Made by a program: the position numbers and the translations under genes
The notes under the pieces: generated by a model
What the model was told of the DNA's origin: nothing
The model's input: the letters and a program-made list of their open reading frames with translations, nothing else
The model's database searches: none
Source of the DNA: JBBSAT01 sp046351235
Lineage (GTDB): Bacteria > Myxococcota_A > Polyangia > Polyangiales > Sandaracinaceae
Reading direction: 5' to 3'
Assembly (NCBI GenBank): GCA_046351235.1
Contig: JAXLYV010000001.1
Coordinates: forward strand, 620,001 to 684,000
Length of the DNA: 64,000 nt
Shown here: positions 56,289-64,000 of the stretch, one piece after another
Position numbering within the stretch: the stretch's first letter is position 1
Layout: each line of letters begins with the position of its first letter

Positions 56289-58799
56289 ATGGAACCCACG
56301 ACCGATCCCAGGGACCAGCTCGCGCTGTTCCAGTCCTCGCCGGGCGCACTGCCTGCGGGGGCCAAGCCTCCCCCTCCGAAGAAGCCCCTTCCGCCCGTCG
56401 CGCCGGGCGGGGGCGGTGGCGGAGGCGGCAGCGGCATCCAGGACGCCTCGCTCGCGGAAGAGACGCAGCGGCGCTACCTGAACTACGCGCTCAGTGTCGT
56501 CACCTCGCGCGCGTTGCCCGACGTGCGCGACGGGATGAAGCCGGTCCAACGGCGCATCCTCTACGGCATGCAGCGCGGTGGCGTGCGACACGACGGCCGC
56601 CACGTGAAGTCGGCCCGCGTGGTCGGCGACGTGATGGGTAAGTATCACCCGCACGGCGACAGCGCGATCTACGACGCGCTCGTCCGCATGGCGCAGTCGT
56701 TCACGTTGCGGCTTCCACTCGTGGACGGCCAGGGCAACTTCGGCTCGCCCGACGGCGACTCGGCGGCGGCGATGCGCTACACCGAGTGCCGGCTCTCGCG
56801 CTCGGCGCAGGAGCTGCTCGGCGAGCTCGACAAGGACACGGTCGACTTCAAGCCGAACTACGACGGCGAAGAGGTCGAGCCGACGGTCCTGCCCGCGCGC
56901 TTCCCGAACCTGCTCGTCAACGGCTCGCAGGGCATCGCGGTCGGCATGGCGACCTCGATCCCGCCCCACGCGCTCGGCGAGATCATCGACGCCTCGGTGG
57001 CGATGATCGACGGCGAGGCCACCACCACCAAGCAGCTGCTCAAGTTCGTGAAGGGCCCCGACTTCCCGACGGGCGGCCAGCTCCTCAGCTCCCGCAAGGA
57101 GCTCGAGGAGGTCTACGAGACCGGCCAGGGATCCCTGAAGCTCCGCGGCACCTGGAAAGAGGAAGAGCCGCCCAGCACGAACAAGCGCAGCGAGGGCAAC
57201 CCGCTGATCGTGATCACGTCGATCCCCTACGGGCTCGAGCGCAAGAACGTGGTCCAGCAGATCGCCGAGATCATCATCGAGAAGAAGCTCCCGCTGCTCC
57301 TCGACGTCCGCGACGAGAGCACCGACGAGACGCGCATCGTCTGCGAGGTGAAGAAGGGCGCCGACGCCGACCTCGTGATGGCGTACCTCTTCAAGCACAC
57401 CTCGCTCTCGACGAACGTGCAGGTGAACCTGACCTGCCTCGTCCCGCTGAAGACGGCCGAGGGCGTCGTCACGACGCCCAAGCGCCTCTCGCTCGCCGAG
57501 ATGCTGCGGCAGTTCCTCGACTTCCGGATGGAGGTCGTGGTCCGGCGCCTCGGCTTCGACCTGAAGAAGATCCGCGACCGGATCCACATCCTCGAGGGCT
57601 TCGTCACCATCTTCGACGCGCTCGACGAGACCATCCGCATCATCCGGAAGAGCGAGGGCAAGCAGGACGCCGCGCAGAAGCTGATGAAGCGCTTCGAGCT
57701 CAGCGAGGCCCAGGTCGAGGCGATCCTCGAGCTGCGCCTGTATCGCCTCGCCCAGCTCGAGATCCACATCATCCGCACCGAGCTCGAAGAGAAGCGCGCC
57801 GAGGAGAAGCGCCTGGCGCAGCTGCTCTCGAGCGAAAAGGCGCGCTGGAAGCTGATCCGCGCCGAGATGCTCGAGATCAAGACGACGTACGCCGACCGCC
57901 GCATGACGAAGGTCAGCGCCGCGGAAGAGACGGAGTACGACGCCGAGGCGTTCATCATCGACGAGGACGCCGTGGTGCTCCTGTCGGCGCAGGGCTGGCT
58001 CAAGCGCCAGCAGAGCGTCCGCGATCTCTCGGCCACGCGCGTGCGCGAGGGCGATGCGATCCTCGACGTGACGGCGGGCTCGACGAAGTCGTGCATCGCG
58101 CTCTTCTCGTCGGCGGGCGCCTGCTACGTGATGCGCATCGTCGACGTGCCGGCGACGACCGGCTACGGCAGCCCGGTCCAGACGATCTTCAAGATGCAGG
58201 ACGGCGAGCGCATCGTGAAGATGCTCAGCTTCGATCCGCGCGTGCTCGAGGTGCCGCCGGCCGAGCCGGAGACGGACGGCCCGCTGCTCGACGGCAAGGA
58301 GCCGCCCGGGCCGCACGCGCTCTTCGTGACGAAGCAGGGCCAGACCTCCCGCTTCTCGCTGCGCGGCCACCGCGACGTCTCGACGCGCGCGGGCCGCAAG
58401 TACGCCAAGCTCTCCGAGGGCGACGAGGTGATCTACGTCGACGTGTGCACGGGCCAGGAGAAGCTCGCGTGCGCGACGGTGCAGGGCCACGCGCTCGTGT
58501 GCATGGCGAGCGAGGTGCCGATCCTCGCCGGCGTCGGCAAGGGCGTGCGCCTCGTGAAGCTCGAGGAGGAAGACGACGGCGTCGTGGGCGCCCGCCTGAT
58601 GCTCGACTCGAGCGCGCCGCTGATCGTGGAGAACGAGAGCGGCAAGCAGTTCGAGATCACCGTGTGGAAGACGGTGGCCTCGCGCGCCGGGAAGGGCACC
58701 CCGCTCTTCAAGCGCGGCAAGCTCGTGCGCGCGCTCGACGCGGCGCCGACGTTGCCGCAGCTCGGGGAAGCGACGATGAAGGACGAGGTGAAGGCGTGA
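56289..58799 (+). CDS. parC: DNA topoisomerase IV subunit A (type IIA A subunit)
   Basis: 836 residues. After a ~48-residue Pro/Gly-rich tail (VAPGGGGGGGGSG) comes the A-subunit core: 'RYLNYALSVVTSRALPDVRD', 'KPVQRRILYGMQRGGVRHDG', 'VMGKYHPHGDSAIYDALVRM', and catalytic Tyr164 in AAMRYTECRLS. A C-terminal beta-pinwheel is present (~570-830). No GyrA-box (QRRGGKG) is visible, so ParC is favoured over GyrA. Decatenates chromosomes with ParE, encoded downstream. Poly-Gly/Pro N-terminus is an unusual addition. Confidence 0.9.
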   Translation: MEPTTDPRDQLALFQSSPGALPAGAKPPPPKKPLPPVAPGGGGGGGGSGIQDASLAEETQRRYLNYALSVVTSRALPDVRDGMKPVQRRILYGMQRGGVRHDGRHVKSARVVGDVMGKYHPHGDSAIYDALVRMAQSFTLRLPLVDGQGNFGSPDGDSAAAMRYTECRLSRSAQELLGELDKDTVDFKPNYDGEEVEPTVLPARFPNLLVNGSQGIAVGMATSIPPHALGEIIDASVAMIDGEATTTKQLLKFVKGPDFPTGGQLLSSRKELEEVYETGQGSLKLRGTWKEEEPPSTNKRSEGNPLIVITSIPYGLERKNVVQQIAEIIIEKKLPLLLDVRDESTDETRIVCEVKKGADADLVMAYLFKHTSLSTNVQVNLTCLVPLKTAEGVVTTPKRLSLAEMLRQFLDFRMEVVVRRLGFDLKKIRDRIHILEGFVTIFDALDETIRIIRKSEGKQDAAQKLMKRFELSEAQVEAILELRLYRLAQLEIHIIRTELEEKRAEEKRLAQLLSSEKARWKLIRAEMLEIKTTYADRRMTKVSAAEETEYDAEAFIIDEDAVVLLSAQGWLKRQQSVRDLSATRVREGDAILDVTAGSTKSCIALFSSAGACYVMRIVDVPATTGYGSPVQTIFKMQDGERIVKMLSFDPRVLEVPPAEPETDGPLLDGKEPPGPHALFVTKQGQTSRFSLRGHRDVSTRAGRKYAKLSEGDEVIYVDVCTGQEKLACATVQGHALVCMASEVPILAGVGKGVRLVKLEEEDDGVVGARLMLDSSAPLIVENESGKQFEITVWKTVASRAGKGTPLFKRGKLVRALDAAPTLPQLGEATMKDEVKA

Positions 58800-58804
58800 G
58801 CACA

Positions 58805-59088
58805 GCAATGAGTGCTCGCCTCGGAGGGCCCGGACGGGAGCGGGCGAAGCCCGCGGACGGTAGAGGCCGGAGCGGCGAGCCGATCCAAGCAATGAGTGCT
58901 CGCCTCGGAGGGCCCGGACGGGAGCGGGCGAAGCCCGCGGACGGTAGGGGCCGCAGCGGCGAGCCGATGTTGGCAATGAGTGCTCGCCTCGGAGGACCCG
59001 TACGGGAGCGGGCGAAGCCCGCGGACGGTAGGGGCCGCAGCGGCGAGCCGATCCAAGCAATGAGTGCTCGCCTCGGAGGGCCCGTACG
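58805..59088 (+). repeat. 84-bp tandem repeat array between parC and parE
   Basis: Three full 84-bp units (58805, 58889, 58973) and a 32-bp partial unit (59057-59088) nearly identical to each other, filling the whole parC-parE gap. Each contains GCAATGAGTGCTCGCCTCGG and an inner hairpin-forming GGGCGAAGCCC. 84 is divisible by three, so one frame stays open: from ATG 58808 a 94-residue peptide would run to 59092, its TGA overlapping the parE ATG (ATGA). The partial unit supplies the GGAGG ribosome site for parE. It may be a translated leader or merely an expanded intergenic repeat. Confidence 0.9.
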
Positions 59089-61023
59089 ATGAGCAAGTCC
59101 ACCCCGCCCAACGGCAAGAGCTACGGCGCCGAGGCGATCGACGTCCTCGAGGGCCTCGAGCCCGTCCGCAAGCGCCCCGCGATGTACATCGGCGGCACCG
59201 ACGCGGCCGGCTACCACCACCTCCTCTGGGAGATCGTCGACAACTCGGTCGACGAGGCCATCAACGGTCACGCGACCCGGATCGACGTCGTGATCGACGC
59301 CGACGGCAAGGGCGCGAGCGTCACCGACGACGGCCGCGGCATCCCCGTCGACATGCATCCGAAGCACAAGAAGACGGCGCTCGAGCTCGTCATGACGGTG
59401 CTGCACGCGGGCGGGAAGTTCGCCGGCAAGAACTACCAGGTCTCGGGCGGCCTCCACGGCGTCGGCGCGAGCGTGGTGAACGCGCTCAGCGAGTCGGTCA
59501 CCGTGACGGTGCGCCGCGAGGGCAGCGAGTACACGCAGAGCTTCGCGCGCGGCGTGCCGCAGGGAAAGCTCAAGACGGTCGGCCCCTCGCGCAAGCACGG
59601 CACGACGACGGCGTTCCGCCCCGATCCGGAGATCTTCGGCAAGAACGGCCACTTCGACGTCGAGCGCATCAAGGAGCGGCTCGAGGCGAAGAGCTACCTG
59701 CACCGCGGGCTGCTCGTCACGCTCGAGGACAAGAAGAGCGGGCAGAAGTGGGAGCTGCACCACCCGGGCGGCATCACGGAGTACCTCGGCAAGCTCATCG
59801 TCGAGCGCGGGCACGGGATGGTGCACGCCGGCCACTTCGCGATGAACCGCGAGGAGGACCCGCGCCTCGAGGTGGCGCTCGCGTGGACCGAGTCGCCCGA
59901 CGAGAAGATACTCAGCTACGCGAACGGCATCCCCACGCCGGTCGGCGGCACGCACGAGAACGGCTTCAAGGCCGCGCTCAACAAGGCGCTCCGCAACTTC
60001 ATGGCGGCCAAGAAGATCGAGCCGAAGGGCGTGACGATCACGGCCGAGGACATCCGCGAGGGCGTGGTCGCGCTCGTGAGCGTCTACGTCGCCGAGCCGC
60101 AGTTCCAGGGCCAGACGAAGGACCGCCTGAACAACCCCGAGGTCTCGAGCCAGGTGGAGGGCGCCGTGCGTACGGCGCTCGAGAACTGGCTGCTCGACAA
60201 CTCGAAGGCGGGCGAGTCGATCGTCGCGCGCGTGGCGGCGGCGGCGCGCGCTCGCGAGGCGAGCCGCGCGGCCTCGCAGCAGGTCTCGCGCAAGACGGCG
60301 GTGAGCCACCGGCTCAACCTGCCGGGCAAGCTGAGCGACTGCTCGAGCACCGATCCGGCGACGAGCGAGCTGTTCCTGGTCGAGGGCGACAGCGCCGGCG
60401 GCTCGGCGAAGGCCGGGCGAGACCGCAAGACGCAGGCGATCCTGCCGCTGCGCGGCAAGGTGCTGAACGCCGAGCGCGCCAACAACGCTGCCGTCACCGG
60501 CAACAAGGAGCTGCAGGACATCGTCTCCGCGCTCGGCTGCGGCATGGGCAAGGACTTCGACGCGACCAAGCTCCGGTACGGGAAGATCTTCCTCTTGATG
60601 GATGCCGACAGCGACGGGCACCACATCGCCACGCTGCTGCTCACGTTCTTCTACCGGATGCTCCCGGGCCTCATCCGCAACGGCAACGTCTTCATCGCGC
60701 AGCCGCCGCTCTACCGCATCGAGGCCGGCAAGGAGACGCATTGGGCGCTCGACGAGGGCGAGCGCGATCGGATCCTCGCGCAGCTCCCGAAGAACGTGAA
60801 GCCCAAGATCGGGCGCTTCAAGGGCCTCGGCGAGATGGACGCCGACCAGCTGAAGGTCACGACGCTCGACCCCAAGAAGCGCCGCGCGCTGCGCGTCGTG
60901 ATCGACGAGGAGCTCGCGACCGATCGCGTGCTGAACGAGCTGATGGGCAAGGACGCGAGCGCGCGCTTCAAGTTCATCATGGAGCGCGCCCCCGGCGCCG
61001 ATCTGGCATCGCTCGACGTCTGA
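59089..61023 (+). CDS. parE: DNA topoisomerase IV subunit B (type IIA B subunit)
   Basis: 644 residues. GHKL ATPase: 'EIVDNSVDEAINGHA', 'VTDDGRGIPVDMHPKHKKTA', 'GGLHGVGASVVNALSE'. TOPRIM: 'LFLVEGDSAGGSAKAGRDRK', 'LPLRGKVLNAERANNAAVTG', 'LMDADSDGHHIATLLLTFFY' and the C-terminal 'GRFKGLGEMDADQL'. It lacks the ~165-residue insert of enteric GyrB, and pairs with the A subunit upstream. The topoIV versus gyrase assignment rests on the partner lacking a GyrA-box. GGAGG nine bases upstream comes from the repeat array. Confidence 0.92.
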   Translation: MSKSTPPNGKSYGAEAIDVLEGLEPVRKRPAMYIGGTDAAGYHHLLWEIVDNSVDEAINGHATRIDVVIDADGKGASVTDDGRGIPVDMHPKHKKTALELVMTVLHAGGKFAGKNYQVSGGLHGVGASVVNALSESVTVTVRREGSEYTQSFARGVPQGKLKTVGPSRKHGTTTAFRPDPEIFGKNGHFDVERIKERLEAKSYLHRGLLVTLEDKKSGQKWELHHPGGITEYLGKLIVERGHGMVHAGHFAMNREEDPRLEVALAWTESPDEKILSYANGIPTPVGGTHENGFKAALNKALRNFMAAKKIEPKGVTITAEDIREGVVALVSVYVAEPQFQGQTKDRLNNPEVSSQVEGAVRTALENWLLDNSKAGESIVARVAAAARAREASRAASQQVSRKTAVSHRLNLPGKLSDCSSTDPATSELFLVEGDSAGGSAKAGRDRKTQAILPLRGKVLNAERANNAAVTGNKELQDIVSALGCGMGKDFDATKLRYGKIFLLMDADSDGHHIATLLLTFFYRMLPGLIRNGNVFIAQPPLYRIEAGKETHWALDEGERDRILAQLPKNVKPKIGRFKGLGEMDADQLKVTTLDPKKRRALRVVIDEELATDRVLNELMGKDASARFKFIMERAPGADLASLDV

Positions 61024-61125
61024 CCCTGGGCGCTCGGCGTCGCTTGCTTTCAGCACTGCCGTAATTGCCCTGTTTTGCTGGCTCCATCGCCTCCTTCGGC
61101 TACCTTCGTCGGGTCGAAGGGGGCC

Positions 61126-62592
61126 TTGGCTTTGGGTCGTGCATCTCTCGCGCTCGCCGTCGCGATCGCCGTCTCGTCGGTCGTGCTCGCCGCGCCTGCG
61201 CGAGTGGCGGCGCAGCATCAGGTCGTCCTGCTCGACCTCGAGGGTGATTTCGTCACGCCGGTCTCTGCGCCGGCGGTCGATCGCTTCCTGCCGGGCGTGG
61301 GGATCTCGGCGGCCGCGCTCTTCGCGCCCGATCGCTTCCTCCTCCCGGTGATCCGCGGGCGGGCGGTCCTCCTCGGCGATGGCGCGCCGCCGGCCGACGC
61401 GACGCGCGCCGATCCCGGCGTGGGCGGTCTCTTCTCGCTGACGGGGGGCCTGCGCCTCCGGGTCGACGGCGTCACGCAAGAGCACGACGAGCCCGAGGCG
61501 ACCGGCTTCTGGGCCGAGATCGACATGGGAGTCGGGCTCACGGGAAGCCTCGCGCGCCCCGTCTTCGAGCTCGGCCTCGGTTTCTTGTGGGATGCCGGGC
61601 TCACCGAGGCTGGCCACCTCGACGTGGGCCCCGTCGCGCGCCTCGTGCACGTGCTCCAGACCGACGAGCGCGGCATCGATCCGAGCTCGACGTTCCTGAT
61701 CGAGCTCGGCCTCCAGTTCGTGCTCTTCGACGTCGCCGCGCCGGCGGCGGTGGAGGACGCGATCCGTACGCGCGGGCCCGATGCGACGCGGCGCGAGGAG
61801 GGCGTCGACTCCGATCACGACGGCCTCGACGACCTCGACGACAGCTGTCGCTTCGAGCCCGAGGATCTCGACGGCTTCCGCGACCTCGACGGCTGCCCCG
61901 ACACCGACGACGACGGCGACAACGTGCCCGACGCGACCGACGAGTGCCCGCGCGATGCGGAGGACACGGACGGCTTCGAGGACCTCGATGGCTGTCCCGA
62001 CCTCGACGACGACGGCGACGGCGTCGTCGATCGCGACGACGAGTGCGGCGACTCCGTCGAGGACGTGGACGGCTGGCAGGACACGGATGGCTGCGCCGAT
62101 CCGGACAACGACGGCGACCGCGTGCCCGATGGCGCCGATCAGTGCCCCAACGACCCCGAGGTCGAGAACGGCGTGACCGACGAGGACGGCTGCCCGGACG
62201 AGGGCCTCGTGCAGCTCGTCGGCGACCGCATGGTGATCGCCGAGTCGACGCTCTTCGCGCCGAGCGGCTCGCGCTTGATCCCGGGGGCACGTGCCACCCT
62301 CGAGGCGCTCGCCGCGCTCCTCTCGCAGCACCCGGACTGGACCGAGGTCCACGTCGAGGGCCACACGGCGGCGGCAGGCGACGAGCGCTGGAACGTCGCG
62401 CTCAGCCGGCGCCGAGCGACCGCCGTGCGTGACCGTCTCGTGGAGCTGGGCATCGGCGCCGATCGCCTCGTCGTGGACGCGCTGGGCTCGTCGGTGCCAC
62501 GCGTCGCGGGGACGAGCGCGCAGGCGGCCGAGGCGAATCGGCGCATCGAGATCTTCGTGGTGGCTCGCTCGGCGGGCGGAGGAGCGCCGTGA
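61126..62592 (+). CDS. Outer-membrane protein with thrombospondin type-3 repeats and OmpA domain
   Basis: From TTG 61126 the protein has 488 residues. The signal peptide ALGRASLALAVAIAVSSVVL is followed by a beta-rich, barrel-like N-domain (~30-230). Calcium-binding TSP3 repeats (~235-370) have DxDxDGxxDxxDxC units such as 'DSDHDGLDDLDDSCRFEPED' and 'DDDGDNVPDATDECPRDAED'. The C-terminal OmpA domain (~380-485, EVHVEGHTAAAGDERWNVAL, 'RRRATAVRDRL') should bind peptidoglycan. A longer TTG start (61075) would put the signal peptide behind 17 extra residues. Coupled to the next gene by GTGA. Confidence 0.86.
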   Translation: MALGRASLALAVAIAVSSVVLAAPARVAAQHQVVLLDLEGDFVTPVSAPAVDRFLPGVGISAAALFAPDRFLLPVIRGRAVLLGDGAPPADATRADPGVGGLFSLTGGLRLRVDGVTQEHDEPEATGFWAEIDMGVGLTGSLARPVFELGLGFLWDAGLTEAGHLDVGPVARLVHVLQTDERGIDPSSTFLIELGLQFVLFDVAAPAAVEDAIRTRGPDATRREEGVDSDHDGLDDLDDSCRFEPEDLDGFRDLDGCPDTDDDGDNVPDATDECPRDAEDTDGFEDLDGCPDLDDDGDGVVDRDDECGDSVEDVDGWQDTDGCADPDNDGDRVPDGADQCPNDPEVENGVTDEDGCPDEGLVQLVGDRMVIAESTLFAPSGSRLIPGARATLEALAALLSQHPDWTEVHVEGHTAAAGDERWNVALSRRRATAVRDRLVELGIGADRLVVDALGSSVPRVAGTSAQAAEANRRIEIFVVARSAGGGAP

Positions 62593-63836
62593 GCCGCAAT
62601 CTTCTGGCGTTCTCGGGGCCGCTCGCCGTGTGGCTGGTGCTCGCGCCCGGTTGCAGCGCGGTCGTCGGATCGGAGTGCCGCGCGCCGCTCTCGGTGTGCG
62701 GTCGCTTCTGCGTCGATCTGCAGTCGGACGAGCTGCACTGCGGGATGTGCAATGCGCCTTGTCGCAGCGGGACCTCGTGCGTGGGGGGCGTCTGCGCCGG
62801 CGATGCGGGGCCCGCGGACGCAGGACGCACCGATGCGTCGACGGTGGATGCCGGTCGAGATGCGGGCCGCGACGCCGCGGCCTTCGACGGAGGGGAGGAC
62901 GCCGGCCTCGACGCCGCGCGGCCGCGCGATGCGGGCGCGAGCGATGCGGGCCCGCTCTGCCACCTCGGCGAGCTGCTCTGCGCGGGCACGTGCGTGAGCC
63001 CGCGCGCGCCGGCCCATTGCGGCGACTGCGCCACGGCCTGCAGCGCGGGCGAGGTGTGCAGCGACACGGGGTGCGCGCCGGACTGTGGCGCCCAGACCGA
63101 CTGCGGCGGCAGCTGCGCCGACCTCACGAGCGACGCGCACCACTGCGGCGACTGCGCCATGGACTGCGGCTCTGCGGCCTGCGTCGCGGGCACCTGCCAG
63201 CCCGACGCCGAGGGCGACGTCGTGGTCATCGGGCACGACTTCGATCACTACCGCGCCGAGACGCGGACGCTGCTGGTGAACGGCGTCTTCTTGCCGGCGC
63301 ACGATCCGCTGCGCGTGGTCGTCTGGGACCGCGCCGCCACGGCGACGACGCGGGCGAACGTCACCATGGCGCTCTCGCTCGGCGCAGGCGCGCGCGCGTT
63401 CACCCGCGTCACGGCCACGAGCGCCGAGAGCATTCCCGTCCTGCTCGACGATGCCGACACGTTCCTGGTTCTCGGGCAGCCGACTGCGACGGATGCCGAG
63501 CTCACGGCGCTCGGCAGCGCGTGGCGCCTCGCGCTCGAGGAGCTGCTCCGGCGCGGCGGCGCCGTGGTGCTGCTCGATTCGCCCTCGCTCGGCAACGGCG
63601 GCACGTTCCAGATCGTGCGCTCGGCGGGCTTGTTCCAGGCGACGGCGATCAGCGAGGTCGTCTCGGCGCACGTCTCGCTCGTGACCGCGCGCGCCTCCGA
63701 TCCGCTGCTCGTGGGGATTCCCGCCGGCGGCTATACCGGGGACCAGCACACGGTCGTCTTCTCGTCGCTCAGCCCGGACGCCGTGCTGCGCGCGCCCTCG
63801 GGGCCGGTCGCCTTCCACGTGGTCGTCGCGCCCTGA
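62589..63836 (+). CDS. Cys-rich lipoprotein with Asp/Ala spacer and GATase-like C-domain
   Basis: 415 residues, GTG overlapping the preceding stop. Signal peptide with lipobox (LVLAPGC). Cys-rich unit (VDLQSDELHCGMCNAPCRSG), D/A-rich spacer (DAGRDAGRDAAAFDGGEDAG), more Cys units, then from ~210 a domain 'DVVVIGHDFDHYRAETRTLL', 'LLDDADTFLVLGQPTATDAE', 'GGAVVLLDSPSLGNGG' that looks like a class I glutamine-amidotransferase-type Rossmann domain without an evident catalytic Cys. Probably a surface protein acting with the OmpA partner. Confidence 0.72.
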   Translation: MSRNLLAFSGPLAVWLVLAPGCSAVVGSECRAPLSVCGRFCVDLQSDELHCGMCNAPCRSGTSCVGGVCAGDAGPADAGRTDASTVDAGRDAGRDAAAFDGGEDAGLDAARPRDAGASDAGPLCHLGELLCAGTCVSPRAPAHCGDCATACSAGEVCSDTGCAPDCGAQTDCGGSCADLTSDAHHCGDCAMDCGSAACVAGTCQPDAEGDVVVIGHDFDHYRAETRTLLVNGVFLPAHDPLRVVVWDRAATATTRANVTMALSLGAGARAFTRVTATSAESIPVLLDDADTFLVLGQPTATDAELTALGSAWRLALEELLRRGGAVVLLDSPSLGNGGTFQIVRSAGLFQATAISEVVSAHVSLVTARASDPLLVGIPAGGYTGDQHTVVFSSLSPDAVLRAPSGPVAFHVVVAP

Positions 63837-64000
63837 CCGCTCTCGCGCGCGTCACGTCACGCGGAGCGCGCGCGGGTCGTGTCACGGCGACCGCGCATCG
63901 TGCCTCGGGCGACACGCCCGCCGTCCTCGAACGGCCTGGGCGCGCCGCTCTCGGCCTGGCGCGAGGGTTGCTCGCGGCGCCGGCATGCGAATCACCCTCC
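63837..64000. other. Window end, no complete gene
   Basis: 164 bp with no credible coding frame. An ATG at 63985 (MRITL...) could be the start of a gene running past the window, but only five codons are visible. No tRNA or terminator recognised. Confidence 0.5.

Noticed and set aside
56289..58799. Assignment as GyrA
   Set aside because: No GyrA-box seen and a coupled B subunit without the gyrase-type insert; ParC/ParE is the better reading, not certain.
58805..59088. CRISPR array
   Set aside because: Units of 84 bp are directly adjacent and nearly identical over their full length, with no spacers and no cas genes.
58708..62364. 1218-codon minus-strand open frame across parE and the OmpA gene
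   Set aside because: Antisense to two clear plus-strand genes, no motifs, biased composition.

Overview
The window is about 70% GC, gene-dense and almost entirely chromosomal in character. It points to a myxobacterium (Myxococcota, probably a Polyangiales/Sandaracinus-type lineage). The clues are a MYXO-CTERM sorting tail on a secreted protein (53680-56148), several lipoproteins with Asp/Ala-rich spacers and Cys-rich modules, Ser/Thr protein kinases (one fused to an AAA ATPase), a thrombospondin-type-3/OmpA outer-membrane protein, and strong codon-position GC bias. Taxonomy is inferred from these traits, not from a search. No tRNA, rRNA, CRISPR array, insertion sequence or phage gene was seen.

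Layout. 1-6.8 kb: a truncated unknown gene, a GT-C-like membrane glycosyltransferase, a Cys-rich lipoprotein, a J-domain protein, an L,D-transpeptidase lipoprotein and a cyclophilin lipoprotein. 6.9-10.75 kb: the most unusual locus, three translationally coupled genes. They encode a TetR regulator fused to an isonitrile synthase (IsnA/PvcA), a TauD-type IsnB/PvcB oxygenase fused to a UbiA-like membrane prenyltransferase domain, and a 150-residue protein with the Coq4 metal motif HDxxHx11E. A 20-bp imperfect palindrome abuts the first start codon. 10.76-16.3 kb: fused CobA-HemD, lipoproteins, a beta-barrel-type protein and a cytochrome P450 lacking the usual I-helix Thr. 16.4-19.1 kb (minus): carboxyltransferase, a small DUF3806-like protein and a biotinyl carrier in tight overlap. 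19.2-24.55 kb: a kinase gene broken by a one-base frameshift, a MATE exporter, a hairpin-rich spacer, an SDR reductase, an AlgH/YqgE protein and RNA polymerase omega.

24.8-33.45 kb is the classical rimP-nusA-ylxR-infB-ylxP(DUF503)-rbfA-nrnA-truB translation/transcription operon, with a leader full of UUCG-type hairpins, a YlxR-L7Ae fusion and a repeat-extended RbfA. 33.5-50.5 kb mixes lipoproteins, ppk1, a glycosyltransferase/methyltransferase pair, a TPR protein, a CCA-adding-type enzyme coupled to a CpsB-like phosphatase, a kinase-ATPase giant, an acetyltransferase, purE-purK, and a MoxR ATPase coupled to a small HExxH membrane protein. 50.5-64 kb: a tiny secreted Cys protein, a diacylglycerol-kinase-type enzyme, the DUF47-Pit phosphate transport pair, the MYXO-CTERM polysaccharide-lyase-like protein, parC-parE separated by an 84-bp tandem repeat array, the OmpA/TSP3 protein and a coupled Cys-rich lipoprotein.

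Many genes are linked by 4-bp ATGA/GTGA overlaps. Several promoters place the -10 box so close to the start codon that leaderless transcripts are likely.
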